Source: Gavia stellata
Lineage: Eukaryota > Chordata > Aves > Gaviiformes > Gaviidae
Direction: 5' to 3'
Assembly (NCBI RefSeq): GCF_030936135.1
Contig: NC_082604.1
Span: forward strand, 932,501-996,500
Length of the DNA: 64,000 nucleotides
In this document: one piece after another, positions 50,001-62,500 of the stretch
How the letters are laid out: every line of letters begins with the position of its first letter
How positions within the stretch are numbered: the stretch's first letter is position 1
Translations under genes and position numbers: made by a program
Notes under the pieces: model-generated
What the model saw: only the letters and a program-made list of their open reading frames with translations
Database searches by the model: none
What the model was told of the DNA's origin: nothing

Positions 50001-53000
50001 TTGAGAAACCCACTGCATTAAAAATTGTGGACTAAAGCGCTGTTTGCATACTTACTGCATGCAAGTGAAATTGCAGTTCTGTTTGTGAAGTGATTGTAGA
50101 AGGGTCAGTTTAGGGTGTTTTATGTCCACTTTGTTCATTAATAAAATGTTGGTTGACAATTGATAGGACTGTAAATTTGCTAGAACCATTTTTGTTTCTC
50201 TTCGAGAGAGAAAATGTACTTTAACATTCTCATACCAATACTGATTTATCAGTGTTATCGGTGTACACATCTCACTCAGACTGCTACATGGAGAGCGTTT
50301 TATACGCAGTACATTAACTTTATAAGAGTTGGCCCTATTACATAAACGCTAGTGCCTCTGTGTTCGGTTTTAAATTGCTTTTATTTCAGTGAATTCGATA
50401 CGTGTATCCTGTGTGATTTGGTTTTGCGCCTTCGGACTTGTGTGCTTTTTCTCCCCACGTTGGCTCTACCAGGACTGGTCACTGAAAGCCGTATGGCAAA
50501 AATACGAGGAGGGGATGTTCTTGTATTGATGAAGTTCCTCCGTTCTGAGCTACCCTTTGACAGATCCCGGAACAGAGTGTTTAACACGCTGCCAAAACCA
50601 AACGTGTATAAATGGTCTGTAATGCGTGCTGTGATGAAAAACGTAATTTTACAGAGACGCCTGCCAGCCAAACAAGGTCGAAGGATATTTTTGACTTGAA
50701 TTTTTTTTAGTTGAGGATTGTTTTTTTTTTACTGAGTGCATGACCGGCTTTACTGTTGGACAACTTTAAAGTCTCAAAAGGAGAAGTTCCTTCGCTATGA
50801 GTGCTAACTTACTGATAGTACAACTTAATACAAGGGGAATAGTTTGGGTTTTTATGTGGTACGTCAAATAACTGTTGTTCCAAACTCAGGCTGCATTCCT
50901 GTTAGCTGCATATTCAGCTAGGGTGCTTGTTTGGCCTGGAGCACTTTGTGCTGGCAACCTTTGCACCCTAGAAATAGGTCAAAGAGATGCAGCCTTAGTA
51001 GCAGCAGGGCAGGGTATCGTGCTCCCCTGCTGAAGTGCATAGCTCCTGATCTGGAAGAAAAGTAAGAAAACTCAAGTGTTGCCCACTGCTAAAATGCTGG
51101 CAGGCGTATGTATGCGTGTCAGTTTTGGTGGCGTTTCTATACCGCCATTCGATGTCACCAAGTCTACCAGCTCATTTCACATCACCAACATATAATTTAT
51201 GCTCCCTGCTAATTTATGCTCTGAAGAATCTTAAAAGATGAGGGACAGGGGGTTGCTTTTCAGTCTTAACTTCTGTGAGTCAGTTTAGTTAGTGCTCTTT
51301 CCTATTTGAATGCCCAAGCAAGAGCAGTAGCCCAAATACAGCAAGGTATGATGGTGTGTGGAGCTATCAAAACCTTGGTGTTTGATAGCAGTATTAAAAA
51401 TCGTAATGCTTGTGCTGTTCATCCTTACAATGCTACTTACAATGCCAAGCATTGGTAGGAAAAACACTTGTTAAGTATAGGGGGCATTTGGCATCTATGA
51501 GGACGGTCTAACCACACTGGGCTATAAAAATAGTCATTACTTCTGGGTTAATGGATGAGCTCGCGTACAGTAATGCAGGAGTTAATGCAAAGCCTTTGGG
51601 ATTTGACTGTAATTAAAGTTCAGAAGCTACGCACACGAAGTCGGAAGGGTTTGCACTTTGTATGTCTGTTTTGCAAAGTCGAATTAGACTTTCTTTGGAA
51701 ATTGGTGCAATCAGCACACCATCTTCAACAAATGGGAATAGGGCATGAATTATTCAGCATGAATTTATCCAGTAAACTTTGCTCTCTCTTGTGCTGTGAG
51801 AGAAGCACAGCAAATGTTGGGCTGTCTTCCAGAGCTATAAAGGCATTTCCCAAGAAAATGTATGCAGTGTGATAAACACTGTTTTCTGGCATATTAGTGA
51901 GTTAAGTCAAACGAAAGAAGGGAGATCCATGCAGACGTGTACAACATTGACATAAACTGGCAGTATTTATGGAGGAAAAGCTGAAGGGTGGGATTGCTGA
52001 GATGCTTGGTCATTCCTGGCACTATCACTAGACAGTTTAGATTCCTTCTTGGCAATGTTGTTATTAGGTTGTTGGAGGAGCATAGACGCTTTGGATGGTG
52101 TATGTTCAGAGGGGATGATGGTCCTAGGTGTAGAGAAAAGGAATCCTGCCCAGATCAGTCTTAAGCCAGCATTATTCAGCAGCCCCACAGGCAGGCTGGG
52201 GAAGGTGCTGTTCTTTCTGTCTTTTGCATCTAGGCATTCTGTTGTTACGAAAGCTTTTTTTACAAGTAGCCGTCATGATGAAAGCCAAATAGGTGAAGTG
52301 TATTTTTAATGCAGCAGAACATCTGAACTGTGCACCTCATGGTGTTTCTTCTAAGGGGCATTTGCTCCCTCGGTCTCTGTGGATGTTAGCCATTGTTATC
52401 TCGCCTTTAGCTATCAGATAGCAGAAGTTTATAATGTATTTGCTTCTCCTGCAGGAGAAGCAGAGACACCGGTGGACATGGAGACAATTAGCCTGGACCC
52501 AGAAGCTGAGGTAAAGGCAGATTTTTGTCCTTACTGGCTTTATACAGCGAGAAGAAAAGGTAGGCAAAGGCAAGTATTGAAACCTTGTTAAAAGATCTAA
52601 TTCTTCTGAAGATGCTGGCTACCATGATCTTCCCCAGTATTGATTCAGAGCCTTTAGACTAGAAGTAGAGATGTTTTATTCTTGATCAGTAGCTGAAACA
52701 CTTTGTTAGGAATTTAGAATTTTAAATTAAGCATGGACGCACTGAAAGTGGGGCTATGCTCCAAGCATTGATGACGAGCTACAAGCTTTTGTGAGAATAT
52801 CTTTAATGAACTGATTGCTGCTGTCAGACCCATGATTTGTAATAGGCACAGCTACTTAAACCGGCCTTGCGCCTTGGCATCGGCAGCCTCAGGAGCCTGT
52901 TAGTTGGAGATCTTTTGAGCTTGGGTAGTAAAGTGCTCTATTTCTCTTTGATTGACTGACCTGCAAAACTGGAACATCTGGGGCTGGACAGCACAGATGT

Positions 53001-53559
53001 GAAGTGCATCAGCTGATTGCCAGTGCAGAGTTAATGTTCACAGAACAACCCAATTATTTGAACTATCAGTGGTTCCTGTTCATCTGAGGCCTGAAACTGG
53101 AAGTAGTAAGGCGTGTTCCAGTTAAGCCCTAGCAAAGTGGGTAAGAGAATTTTCTGCAACACTTTATTCATGCTAGACAGCAGAATTTGTCTGTTTCGGT
53201 AAATTCAGAACTTACTGCAAAAGATTTCTAATTTTGGCGAAGCAATGCTCGGACTCAGGAAAGTGCTGTTGCCTTTTTGCACATACTGTGTTTGCAGTTG
53301 ACCAGCTTAGGCCCCATGCTTCACCTGTGGTGGTAAAATCATATGCCAAACCCAATTTTCACAAGCTCTTTGAAGGGAAGTTTTAATGAACTAAACATTC
53401 TGTAAGACTATAATTTTCCTTAGAACAAAGTACCAGGTTGGTCTTTGAAGAGTGTTTTGAAACAACTGCTGAATTCCTCCATTTCTCTTTCAGGATGTTG
53501 ACTTGAATCATTTCCGAATTGGGAAGATTGAAGGATTTGAGGTGCTCAAGAAAGTGAAG
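47049..53559 (+). CDS. PPP1R7: PPP1R7 exons 1-4: acidic N-terminus and first LRR
   Basis: Exons 47049-47091, 48032-48154, 52455-52510 and 53494-53559 encode residues 1-96. The first three are acidic and poorly conserved; the fourth starts DVDLNH(F/Y)[13 protein letters not shown] as in human. Exon 3 has only 56 nt and is held by its phase and the METI(S/N)LD match. Confidence 0.93.
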
Positions 53560-56500
53560 GTAACAGTCCTAAGGAACAGAGAATACCTCTTGAAGCTGGA
53601 GATCTTGCATGTCTAACCTATAAGAGGACAGATACAGGAGTCTCTTTTTGGCTGAGATCCTAATGAGTTCACTTCATGTTTAACTGAAGGAGGTAGTGTT
53701 TACCCATTTGTCAAGTAGCAGTAAAAATCCCGGGGTTTTGCAAGTTGGTTTTGGAGGTGGATGAGAGACAATGCATCACGGCTTATCCTAAAATATACAT
53801 TCTGTACTTGCACAGCAGGCTTAACATAGAATAATGTAGATTGAAAGGACCTCTGGAGGTCTTTAAACCCCGGTTCAAAGCAGGTCCAGTTAGAGCGTGT
53901 TGCTTAAGGCCTTCTCCAGTCAAGCTCTTGAGTATTTCCAAGGATGGAGATTACATAGCCTCTCTGGGCTGCTTTTCTAGTGTCTGACCATCTTTATGGT
54001 AAAAAGATTTCCTTCTGTAGAGTTGGAATAAAACAAGAAAAGATTCTGTTTTTTAAAAAAAAAAATTCAAACAACAACAAAACTTAATGGGGAAAAGAAC
54101 CCCCAAAACTCTATTGTCTGTATGCCAGAAGGCATTACGTGCTGTTATTCATATCCATTTTCCTGTTTGTTTTTAAACTTTTCCCCAACTGTTAGACTCT
54201 GTGTCTCCGTCAGAATTTGATTAAGCGCATTGAGAACCTGGAGCAATTGCAGACCTTGCGGGAACTGGATCTCTATGACAATCAAATTCGGAAGATCGAG
54301 AACTTGGAGTCTCTAGTGGAACTTGAGTGAGTCCAGGGGAATCACCAGGATTAGGTTGAGGGTGGTTTGCCACTCACTGAGTTACTCATGCTGTACTTAC
54401 TCCAGTATTTATCACCCAGGCCTTTCTCAGGATTCATTTGGGTGCTCTATGAAGGATAATGTCCGTTCTCCATTGGTATTTAACCTGTGCAGTAAACTAG
54501 TTTCATAATCCTGAAGCTCACCAGGGACAGTCAGCTGGAAATGAAATGTGTGCTGTATAAGGCAGCGAGAATGATAGGTGGTTGCAGCTTCTGTGCAGGT
54601 GCGGAAGCGCGCAGGCACCGCTTGCAGTTGGCAGCGAGGGCTCTGTATAACAGCTTTTTATTCCTGCAGAAAATAACAAGAGATTTCAGGTGAGATTAGG
54701 ACTTTTTTTGTGGGGTGTTAGGGAAGGAGTAGCGCTCTTCCCAGTTTCTGGCACTTGTCTGTGATCACTCCGGAGATACATTACAAAACTGTTTCCACTG
54801 GAGCGAGGAGGACTGACCTACTTCCCAGAGTCATAACCGCTTCGCGCTTACGGGAGGCCTTGATGTTGTCCTGTCGGAGGCAGATCTTGTAGGCATGTAC
54901 CTTTCCCAAGGAATACGCAGTACTGAAGATTGGCTTCCTCCCACAGTGGCAGCTCCATGGCTGGGCAAAATAATGGCTATCTTCTGCATGCGACAGATTT
55001 TTTTTATTATTAATTTTATTTTTCCCTGGTACACTATAGAAGTATTTTGAAAGTTATATTTGTTGTCATTTCTGATAAAAAGACATGACGCTTAATGACT
55101 CTAGCTTTAAGGCCTAGCAAAGTGCTCGATCTCTGCAGGTAGTGAGGTTCCCCACCAATTTACAAGTGCCTCTTCTAGAGTCATCCACACCTGATGGACT
55201 GAAGAGACCTTTGTTTTGTTTTACCTTAGGATCCTGGACATCTCCTTTAACGTTCTGCGACACATTGAAGGACTAGATCGGCTTACCCAACTTAAAAAAC
55301 TCTTCCTTGTCAACAACAAAATCAGCAAAATTGAGAATTTGAGCAACTTGCAGGTGCTACAGATGTTAGAGTTGGGATCCAATCGAATTCGGGTAGGCTT
55401 GCACTACAAGATGTTAGCTGCAGAGTTTTGAGCTCTTTGGCTTGGGATTAGCTTTTTCTGAAAGTGCACTTCATTGACTTCTACTTGCAGTTTTGTTCTT
55501 TTTATCGTTCCAGTCATTTAATGTGTAATTGCTTATTGCTGCGCATGCTGGATCCTTTAATGATGTATGCATGTGGTGCCTGGCTACTAAATTACTGTTT
55601 ATGAATTTCTCTCTTTAATGAACTCATGCATCCCCTGTCTGTTGCCTTTTGCAGATGACGATTTCCTCCTGATAGAGAGCCAAGCCTATCAAAACTAGCA
55701 ATTACTGTTTTCTGTTACCTTCCCAGAGGCTGGTGCTCTGTCGATAACACCTATTGAATGCAGATTTCGTTCTAGTTTGATTTGTAGGTGTAATTGATAA
55801 CCTGCTACGTCAGCCAGTCTCACTCGGGGAAAAAGATTTTCTTGAGGCATTGCTCTGAAATGCCTCAAAAACCTGATACTGTACTCCTGATTACTTTTTT
55901 ATTTATTGTGCAGTTTATTACCTTTTCAATCTAGGTGATTTAAAATCTGTGCCACTTAAAGGGAAGCAGTTCTGAGTAGTTTCTCCTGTCCTTAAGGTAT
56001 GCTTTTCTGCATTTTGCCCAGTTTGCAAGAGAACTGGTGAAACAGATGACACAAAAGACTTGCAACGTGCAAAGTAGACTATTAATTTTTTAGAAGCTTT
56101 TTCAATTATATACGCTTTAGAGAACACTTGTAACAGATGAGTGCATTCCAATCTGAAAATTGTCTAAGCTGGCACTCCCCATTTACAGCCTCTGAAAAAT
56201 TACTTGTTATGCTGAAAGAGCAAATTAGGAAAATAACTATTTGTCCTCTGTGTTTCAAGCCTTGTGGAAGCACGCTTCTTTTTCGAGAAAGGAAGGAAAC
56301 TTCAGCTATTACAGACAGCCTTTTAAAGCAGAAATGTGTGCTGCTTTTACGAACTGGAAAAATTTTGTTTCACTCCTAAAACTAAACCTGGACTGACTTC
56401 TTTTCCATCTGCAGGAATTTCTACTTTGGAAATTAAATTACTTAGGGGAAGAAATCTAGAGTGTGAGAACATCAGCCAGATCAGATGAGAGATTAGGACC

Positions 56501-59500
56501 CATAGAGTTTGCATAGGTTGGGGGAACGTGGGTTAGAGAGAGATGCACTTTCCTTTTTCAGAAGCATAACAGGCTAAGCACACTGATCCTTACCTTTCAA
56601 AAGCTGGGTTAAGCAAAACTGTACTGTATTCCATACCTAAGCATCGTTACCTTGTGCAAAAGAAAAAAAAAATCCAGCTAGATTTCTGAATGGATATTTA
56701 GGCAGTACGTCGTCACCAATGTTGTCAAGCCAAGGAATCTCTTTTAAACAATGAGGTTAGATGTATTTTACATGTGTTTTCTCAGTGTTGAGCCTGAGCA
56801 TGTTAACAGAACAAAACAACCGAAAAACCCAAAGTTATCACACAAAACAAGCTTCTTAAATTACTTTAGTGTTTTTTCTGATTATCTTTTAATTCTATTC
56901 TGGCTTCTTCAAACAGCACTGCTCTATGCTTCTGATTGCTTTACTGGAGTGAGTAACCTGTACCTAGGCTAGGCATGAAGAAATACATCTCATGTTATTT
57001 GGGGGCAGCTAGAACTCTTTGGAAAGTTTTCTGTTGGTAGGGTTTTCTGGCTATGTGCTTTACAGGCGGGCATATCCTTAACTCTTTAGGGCAAAAGCCT
57101 ATGGACTGCCTGTTCAGGCAGCGTTCTTGGCTCTGAGATGCCTGATATACTCATCCCCTGTGCATTAAAGCTTCTGCAGTAATGCTGTCTAAGTCCTTTT
57201 GCTGCACACTCTAACCTTCTGGAGTGCACTTACCCTGCAGTCTGTCCTGACTTATTAAGTACTTGTAGTTCTGTCCCTTTTGTATGAATGGTGGGGGAGC
57301 AGAACTTCATGCTTGAGCTGATGCATTTTCATGCTTTTTTCCCCAAAGTTGGACAGAGGCAGCTATAAGGCAAGCATTTCTTCATTGGTTCCCTAGGTTT
57401 TTTCCCCTCATGTCCATCTGTTTCATACTCTCACTTAAGCGTGGCTTTTTTCTAGCTTTAAGTAGCTTTTTATTTCCTGACTATTTCTTCTCAGTATCCT
57501 CAGAGTCACAAGTATTTCCTCCTCAGGGCTGGGGGAGCTACCAATGAGCAACAAATCTATCATTTTCTTGCAAGGTCAAAGCAGGGGTAAGTCCACCGGC
57601 TAGAAGGAGGGTGAATCCAAATATGAGCTGATAAATACCTTGTGTTAAATCTGTTGGCAGTTGTGGGACAGAGGTTGAAAAGCTTCTTTCCCTTCCAGAG
57701 CGCATCTGTAAGTTCATAGCTTGTGTGTTTGTGTCCGTCTTCCTCTTCCTTCCTTTACACATGCACAGGTAAACGTGCGCACGCACACACACACACAGAG
57801 TAATCTCAGTGGTGTTAGGACTCAGTGGCCTGTCTCACTGGCACTACTAGTCTCTGAAACTTTGCCAGGCAAGAAGGATGTTGAAAAGCAGAGATGTCAC
57901 AAGGTACTTGAGCGCAGATGCACAGCTATGTGTGTATCTATATCCGTATTACTGTTTTTCTGTGAGCTGAAGTCTGTTTTTAAAATTCTTGTCTCTTTTA
58001 ACAGCATCTTTTTTGAATTAAGAGGCTTTCCCCTGCAAAAAAACCTGTATTTTCTTCCCTTTTGTTTACAGGAGCCTTGTTTTCTAAGCCCACCCTTTCC
58101 ACCCTTTCTTGCCCCTTTTTTCTCTTCTGGTCACGCTTTCTGGTGCCCCCTTCCTTTGTAAATATAGACTATGGTGGTTCTTGATGCCTCAGAGATCCTT
58201 ATTTTCTCCCACTGAAGGCTGAGCTCGGGACTTAAACTGGTATAGCATATATGTTCTGCCAGTAGCGTATACTTTTAAGTGATGTACATGTTTTTAATTG
58301 GTATGTGTATGTTCTGCTAGTAGCATGAATATATAGCCAGTAGTTAAATATATTAACACATACACCCATGAAACAGTTAACCTTGCTTATGACAGAGAAA
58401 CTGTTGTGCAGAGAAGCTAAACAGCTTGCTTCTGACTCTGTTATGCAGTCACTGATGGCTAGGACAAAATTTGCAAATTGTATTTTCTCCCCCCAGATTC
58501 TCTTCCCATTCACTAGTGACTCATTTATGAAGCAAGAAAAAAATGTGTATCTCCTGCCCTGGATACACCTCATGGCCCAGGGACTGTCACTTTCGGTGCT
58601 CCCTGGGCCTTTTCATTCTCTGCTCTTGCTGCCTGGACAGTGGAGGCAACAGCCGGGACAAAGCAACGTGACCTGTGCTGAAAGTCAGCGAATGGTAGTG
58701 CCACAAGCCAGCTGTCACGCGGGCTGAGGTTCGCTGTCACTGCACGCAGTCCTGCGCTTCGCTCTTGGGTCACAAGGGAGGCCCTACCTTGTGCGCGCTT
58801 TGTGTTGTGGAATTGGCAGGCTTGTGTTTCTCAGGAGCGCAGCTCCGTGGGTCAAGGCTATAAAATGCCAACCACATCTACCGGTTGGAGTTTTGCATCA
58901 CAGCAGTGACACTGTCTCCTTTGGTCATTTTGCAGGCGATTGAAAACATCGACACCTTGGCTAATCTTGACAGTCTGTTCCTTGGAAAGAATAAAATCAC
59001 CAAGCTCCAGAACTTGGATGCGCTGACAAACTTGACTGTGCTCAGTATACAGGTATTGATTCTACTTTGCACTGTCATGTTTTGAACATGTTACATGTTT
59101 TGAACAGGTTACATGAACCACCTTGTAATTTATGATAAGCTCTTCTGAATCAGCAGGTCTTCAGTGTTTGACCCAAACTCCTGACTGGAAGAAAGTGTGA
59201 TACTCTCTGTACAGTCTTTTCTCGTCCTTTCATATTAAATGAGATTGACAGACACTGATAAAATGATAAAACAAATGTTTGATTTTTATGGAAGAGAGAA
59301 CAGGAAATGAATGTTATCCCCCATTTCCTTCCTGAAATACTGTTTTCTAATATATTACAATGACATCAAATGAGTTACGCCAGGGAAGTCATTATAATGG
59401 CAGTGGGCTCAGTGTCACTACCCTCTTCCTGAAGAGGGAAGAAATGTGAACAAACCTGTGCTAAACGAAATCTGTCCTTAATGAGCTTATGGAAAGTTTC

Positions 59501-62500
59501 TTCCTTTTTGAAAGGTGGAATAAAAGATACTCAACTAATTTCTTTCACTGAGTCTCCTTCTCATCCATATGACAATGCTAGTGCATTCTAATATTTCTTA
59601 CAGCTGTCGGTAAGAAAGTTATACTGGCTACACCTTGTAGTATCTGTAGGGGTAAGAAAGTCATACTGGCTACACCTTGTAGTATCTGTAGGCATTGTTA
59701 GTCTACAGGACATACAGAATTATGTACAGCAGAATGTATTGGGACTGAAGCATTGTAACTTCCCTTCTGGTCATTCCATTAAAAAGACCTACAGACCGAG
59801 CGTTATTAATGCCTAGGCCTGTTGTTCCCAAAGACACCAGGTGGAAAACTTTCAGGCTACAACTTTTGATGGGAAGGTCAGAGTCTGGTTCTTCTAAACT
59901 TAGAGACTTTGGATCTCCTGGAACTTCCTTGTGCATCGGTGGTCCAGAGATCAAACGAGCAGACCTCGAGAGGTCAACGTGGACCCAAGCAAACTGTTTC
60001 CCCTTCCCATCCATACTTCAGAGAAATGCTTTTTCTCCAGTGACTCACTTGGGTTTTTATTTGTTTAGAGTGGGCTTAAATCGCTGTTACACTTTCAGAA
60101 TAACCGTCTGACCAAGATTGAGGGGCTGCAGAGCTTGGTGAATTTGCGCGAGTTGTACCTCAGCCACAATGGCATCGAAGTCATCGAGGGACTGGAGAAC
60201 AATGTGAGCAGGCTCTTGCTAAATATGTGACAGAATTGTTGCCCTAAGCTGCTCCTGTTAGTGGCTGTGCTTTTCTGGAAGTTTTTGTTCATCAGCTTCC
60301 CCAGTTACATGTGGGGTCCTGAGTCTCTTGAAAAGATGACAAAGATCGGAGTTGGTAGGTTAAAATATCTTGCACTGGTGAAGCTCCTCCAGATCCTCAG
60401 GAGTAGAATTGTTTTCATGACCTGGGGAGGGGAAGACCAAGATGCAGTTAGTGTCGCAGCCTGGCTTATCTTTGGCAGTGGAAAGACTGCTGGCCACAGC
60501 TGGCTGTCTGAGCTGCAGCCTTTCGGACAGCAGTTTGTCAATAACCGTGAGTTCTTTTCAGTAGGACAACAATTGGAGCTGGGACTGGAGAGACAAGCCG
60601 TGGCATGTGGCTTGTCTTCGTGACAGTAAACATTTCTACATTTCTGGAGAGGATTGATTCTGCAGAAACCTGTAGCGTTTTCGTTCTCACCCAACAGTAG
60701 ATGGCATTGTCAGAGAGCAGAGACAATCTGGAACTTGGTTTTGTGCAAGGCAGGAAAAGAAACTTTTTCTAAAACTGTTGAGTTTCCTGCTGCATAAAGT
60801 TTGTTCAACTCTGCTGCTTGAGAGGACACTTACGATCTGATTTTTAATGGATTCCTCTTAACGTACTACGAGGAAAGCTCACTTTTTAGGAGCCCTTGGC
60901 TGGCAATTGCCAGCCGGCCAGTAATTGCGTTTATTTTTGTCACATGGCTTCTGGGAGGTCAGTAACCCAGCTTAATTAAAAACAATCTTCCTCGCTATAT
61001 TTAGGCAGTGAGAGTTCTTGTGCTGTGTGTAAGCAGCTGGCAATAATGTGGTTTTGCTTCTGACAGTTTCCAACTCTGGGCCTGAAAAAAGTGGGACAGA
61101 GAAGATGAAAGGAATTCCGGTCTAATGTTTTTGTGTTTGCTTGTCTAGAACAAACTCACAATGCTGGACATTGCATCCAACAGAATCAAGAAGATTGAAA
61201 ATATCAGTCACCTAACAGAGCTGCAGGAATTCTGGGTGAGTGCAGGCTGGAGCTGTTCCCTGAGATGTCTGTGCAACGGTGAAAGAAACCCTTCTGACGG
61301 GGAGCTGTGGGAGGGTGGTGTACGTGTATGTCTTGGAGTAAACGCTTGTTCTGGTGACCAGCTTTAAGATCTTGACAGTCTGCATGGATAGAGTATGATG
61401 GTCTCCCCTAAGGAAAGAGTTGAGGTTAAAAAAATTTTTGCAGGGCTTAGTGCTAACGAGCCTGCCTCTGCCTAGAAAATAGGCCCTGCGTTCACGCTTG
61501 TGGTGGTTATGGAACAGCCCTACTGTGTCCTATTTTTGCACGTCCCATCTTTCTTTAAGTGAGCATGGCAGTGTAATGGGGGAAGCTGGTATTGTCTCAC
61601 CACTGCATCGGAGCACAGTACCTGTTTAGAGCAGAGTCGGTATGTTCATGTCATTACAAATACAAAGAAAATGAAACCGTCTTCTGGTTTACTTCCATTC
61701 CTATGAGGTAGATAACTTGTTTAGGGTTGCTTCTGTTTCTTTCTGGCACCCTAAATAGCTAAGCCCTTTGTCATTCCTAAGTCTGGTCAGGAAATACGCA
61801 GAGATACCCCCCCTGAAGCATCAGTACCCTGCCATATTTGGGAGCTGTGTACAAATCTACTCGTGTTTGGGGGAAGAAGCAGCAGATGTTTGCAAGTTGG
61901 CACGCGCTTCAGCTCTTGAGGAGTTTCTGCATGTCAGGGCCGAGAAATAAGAGTTGTGCTGCTTAATGTCTGTCATTTGGAGTTCAGTTATTTAAACTCT
62001 TGGGCAGAGGCTGGGATAAAAGGGGTGGAAAGCAGCTGCAAATGAAACCAAGCTAGAGCCTGGAGTCGAGCCTATTTGGACCATTTTCCTCATCTTGCAG
62101 CGTGGCTTAGCAGACGGCTAGTGGTGTTATCTGGCTGTGTCTGTTCCGTGAGGAACTCTTTAAATAACAGGAGAAGCCTGTTTAACATGACATCTTTTGG
62201 GTGGTAAAAATGAGACAGTGCAGTGTGGCTGGCGTGGGACCTGTCGTGATCCTTTGCAATTTCCTCCGGTCGTCGTCTTTGCTGTTGCTCTACTTAGAGA
62301 AGAAGGCATTTCACAGCTGTTTCCACTTGTTTTATGGAAAGTAAAGGGAAGATCCTAACCTCATTGGACTTCCTTTGCAACAACACTAGTGTGTTTAAAG
62401 AGTCCTTTGTCAAAGCAGAGCGTTGGCCAAGATCTGTTAGCTGAACCTGGAAAATGTCCTCCTGGCTTTTTTCCGCAGGTTACGTGCTTTTTGATAAAGA

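Noticed and set aside
57784-57797. (CA)7 run
   Set aside because: Too short to be notable.
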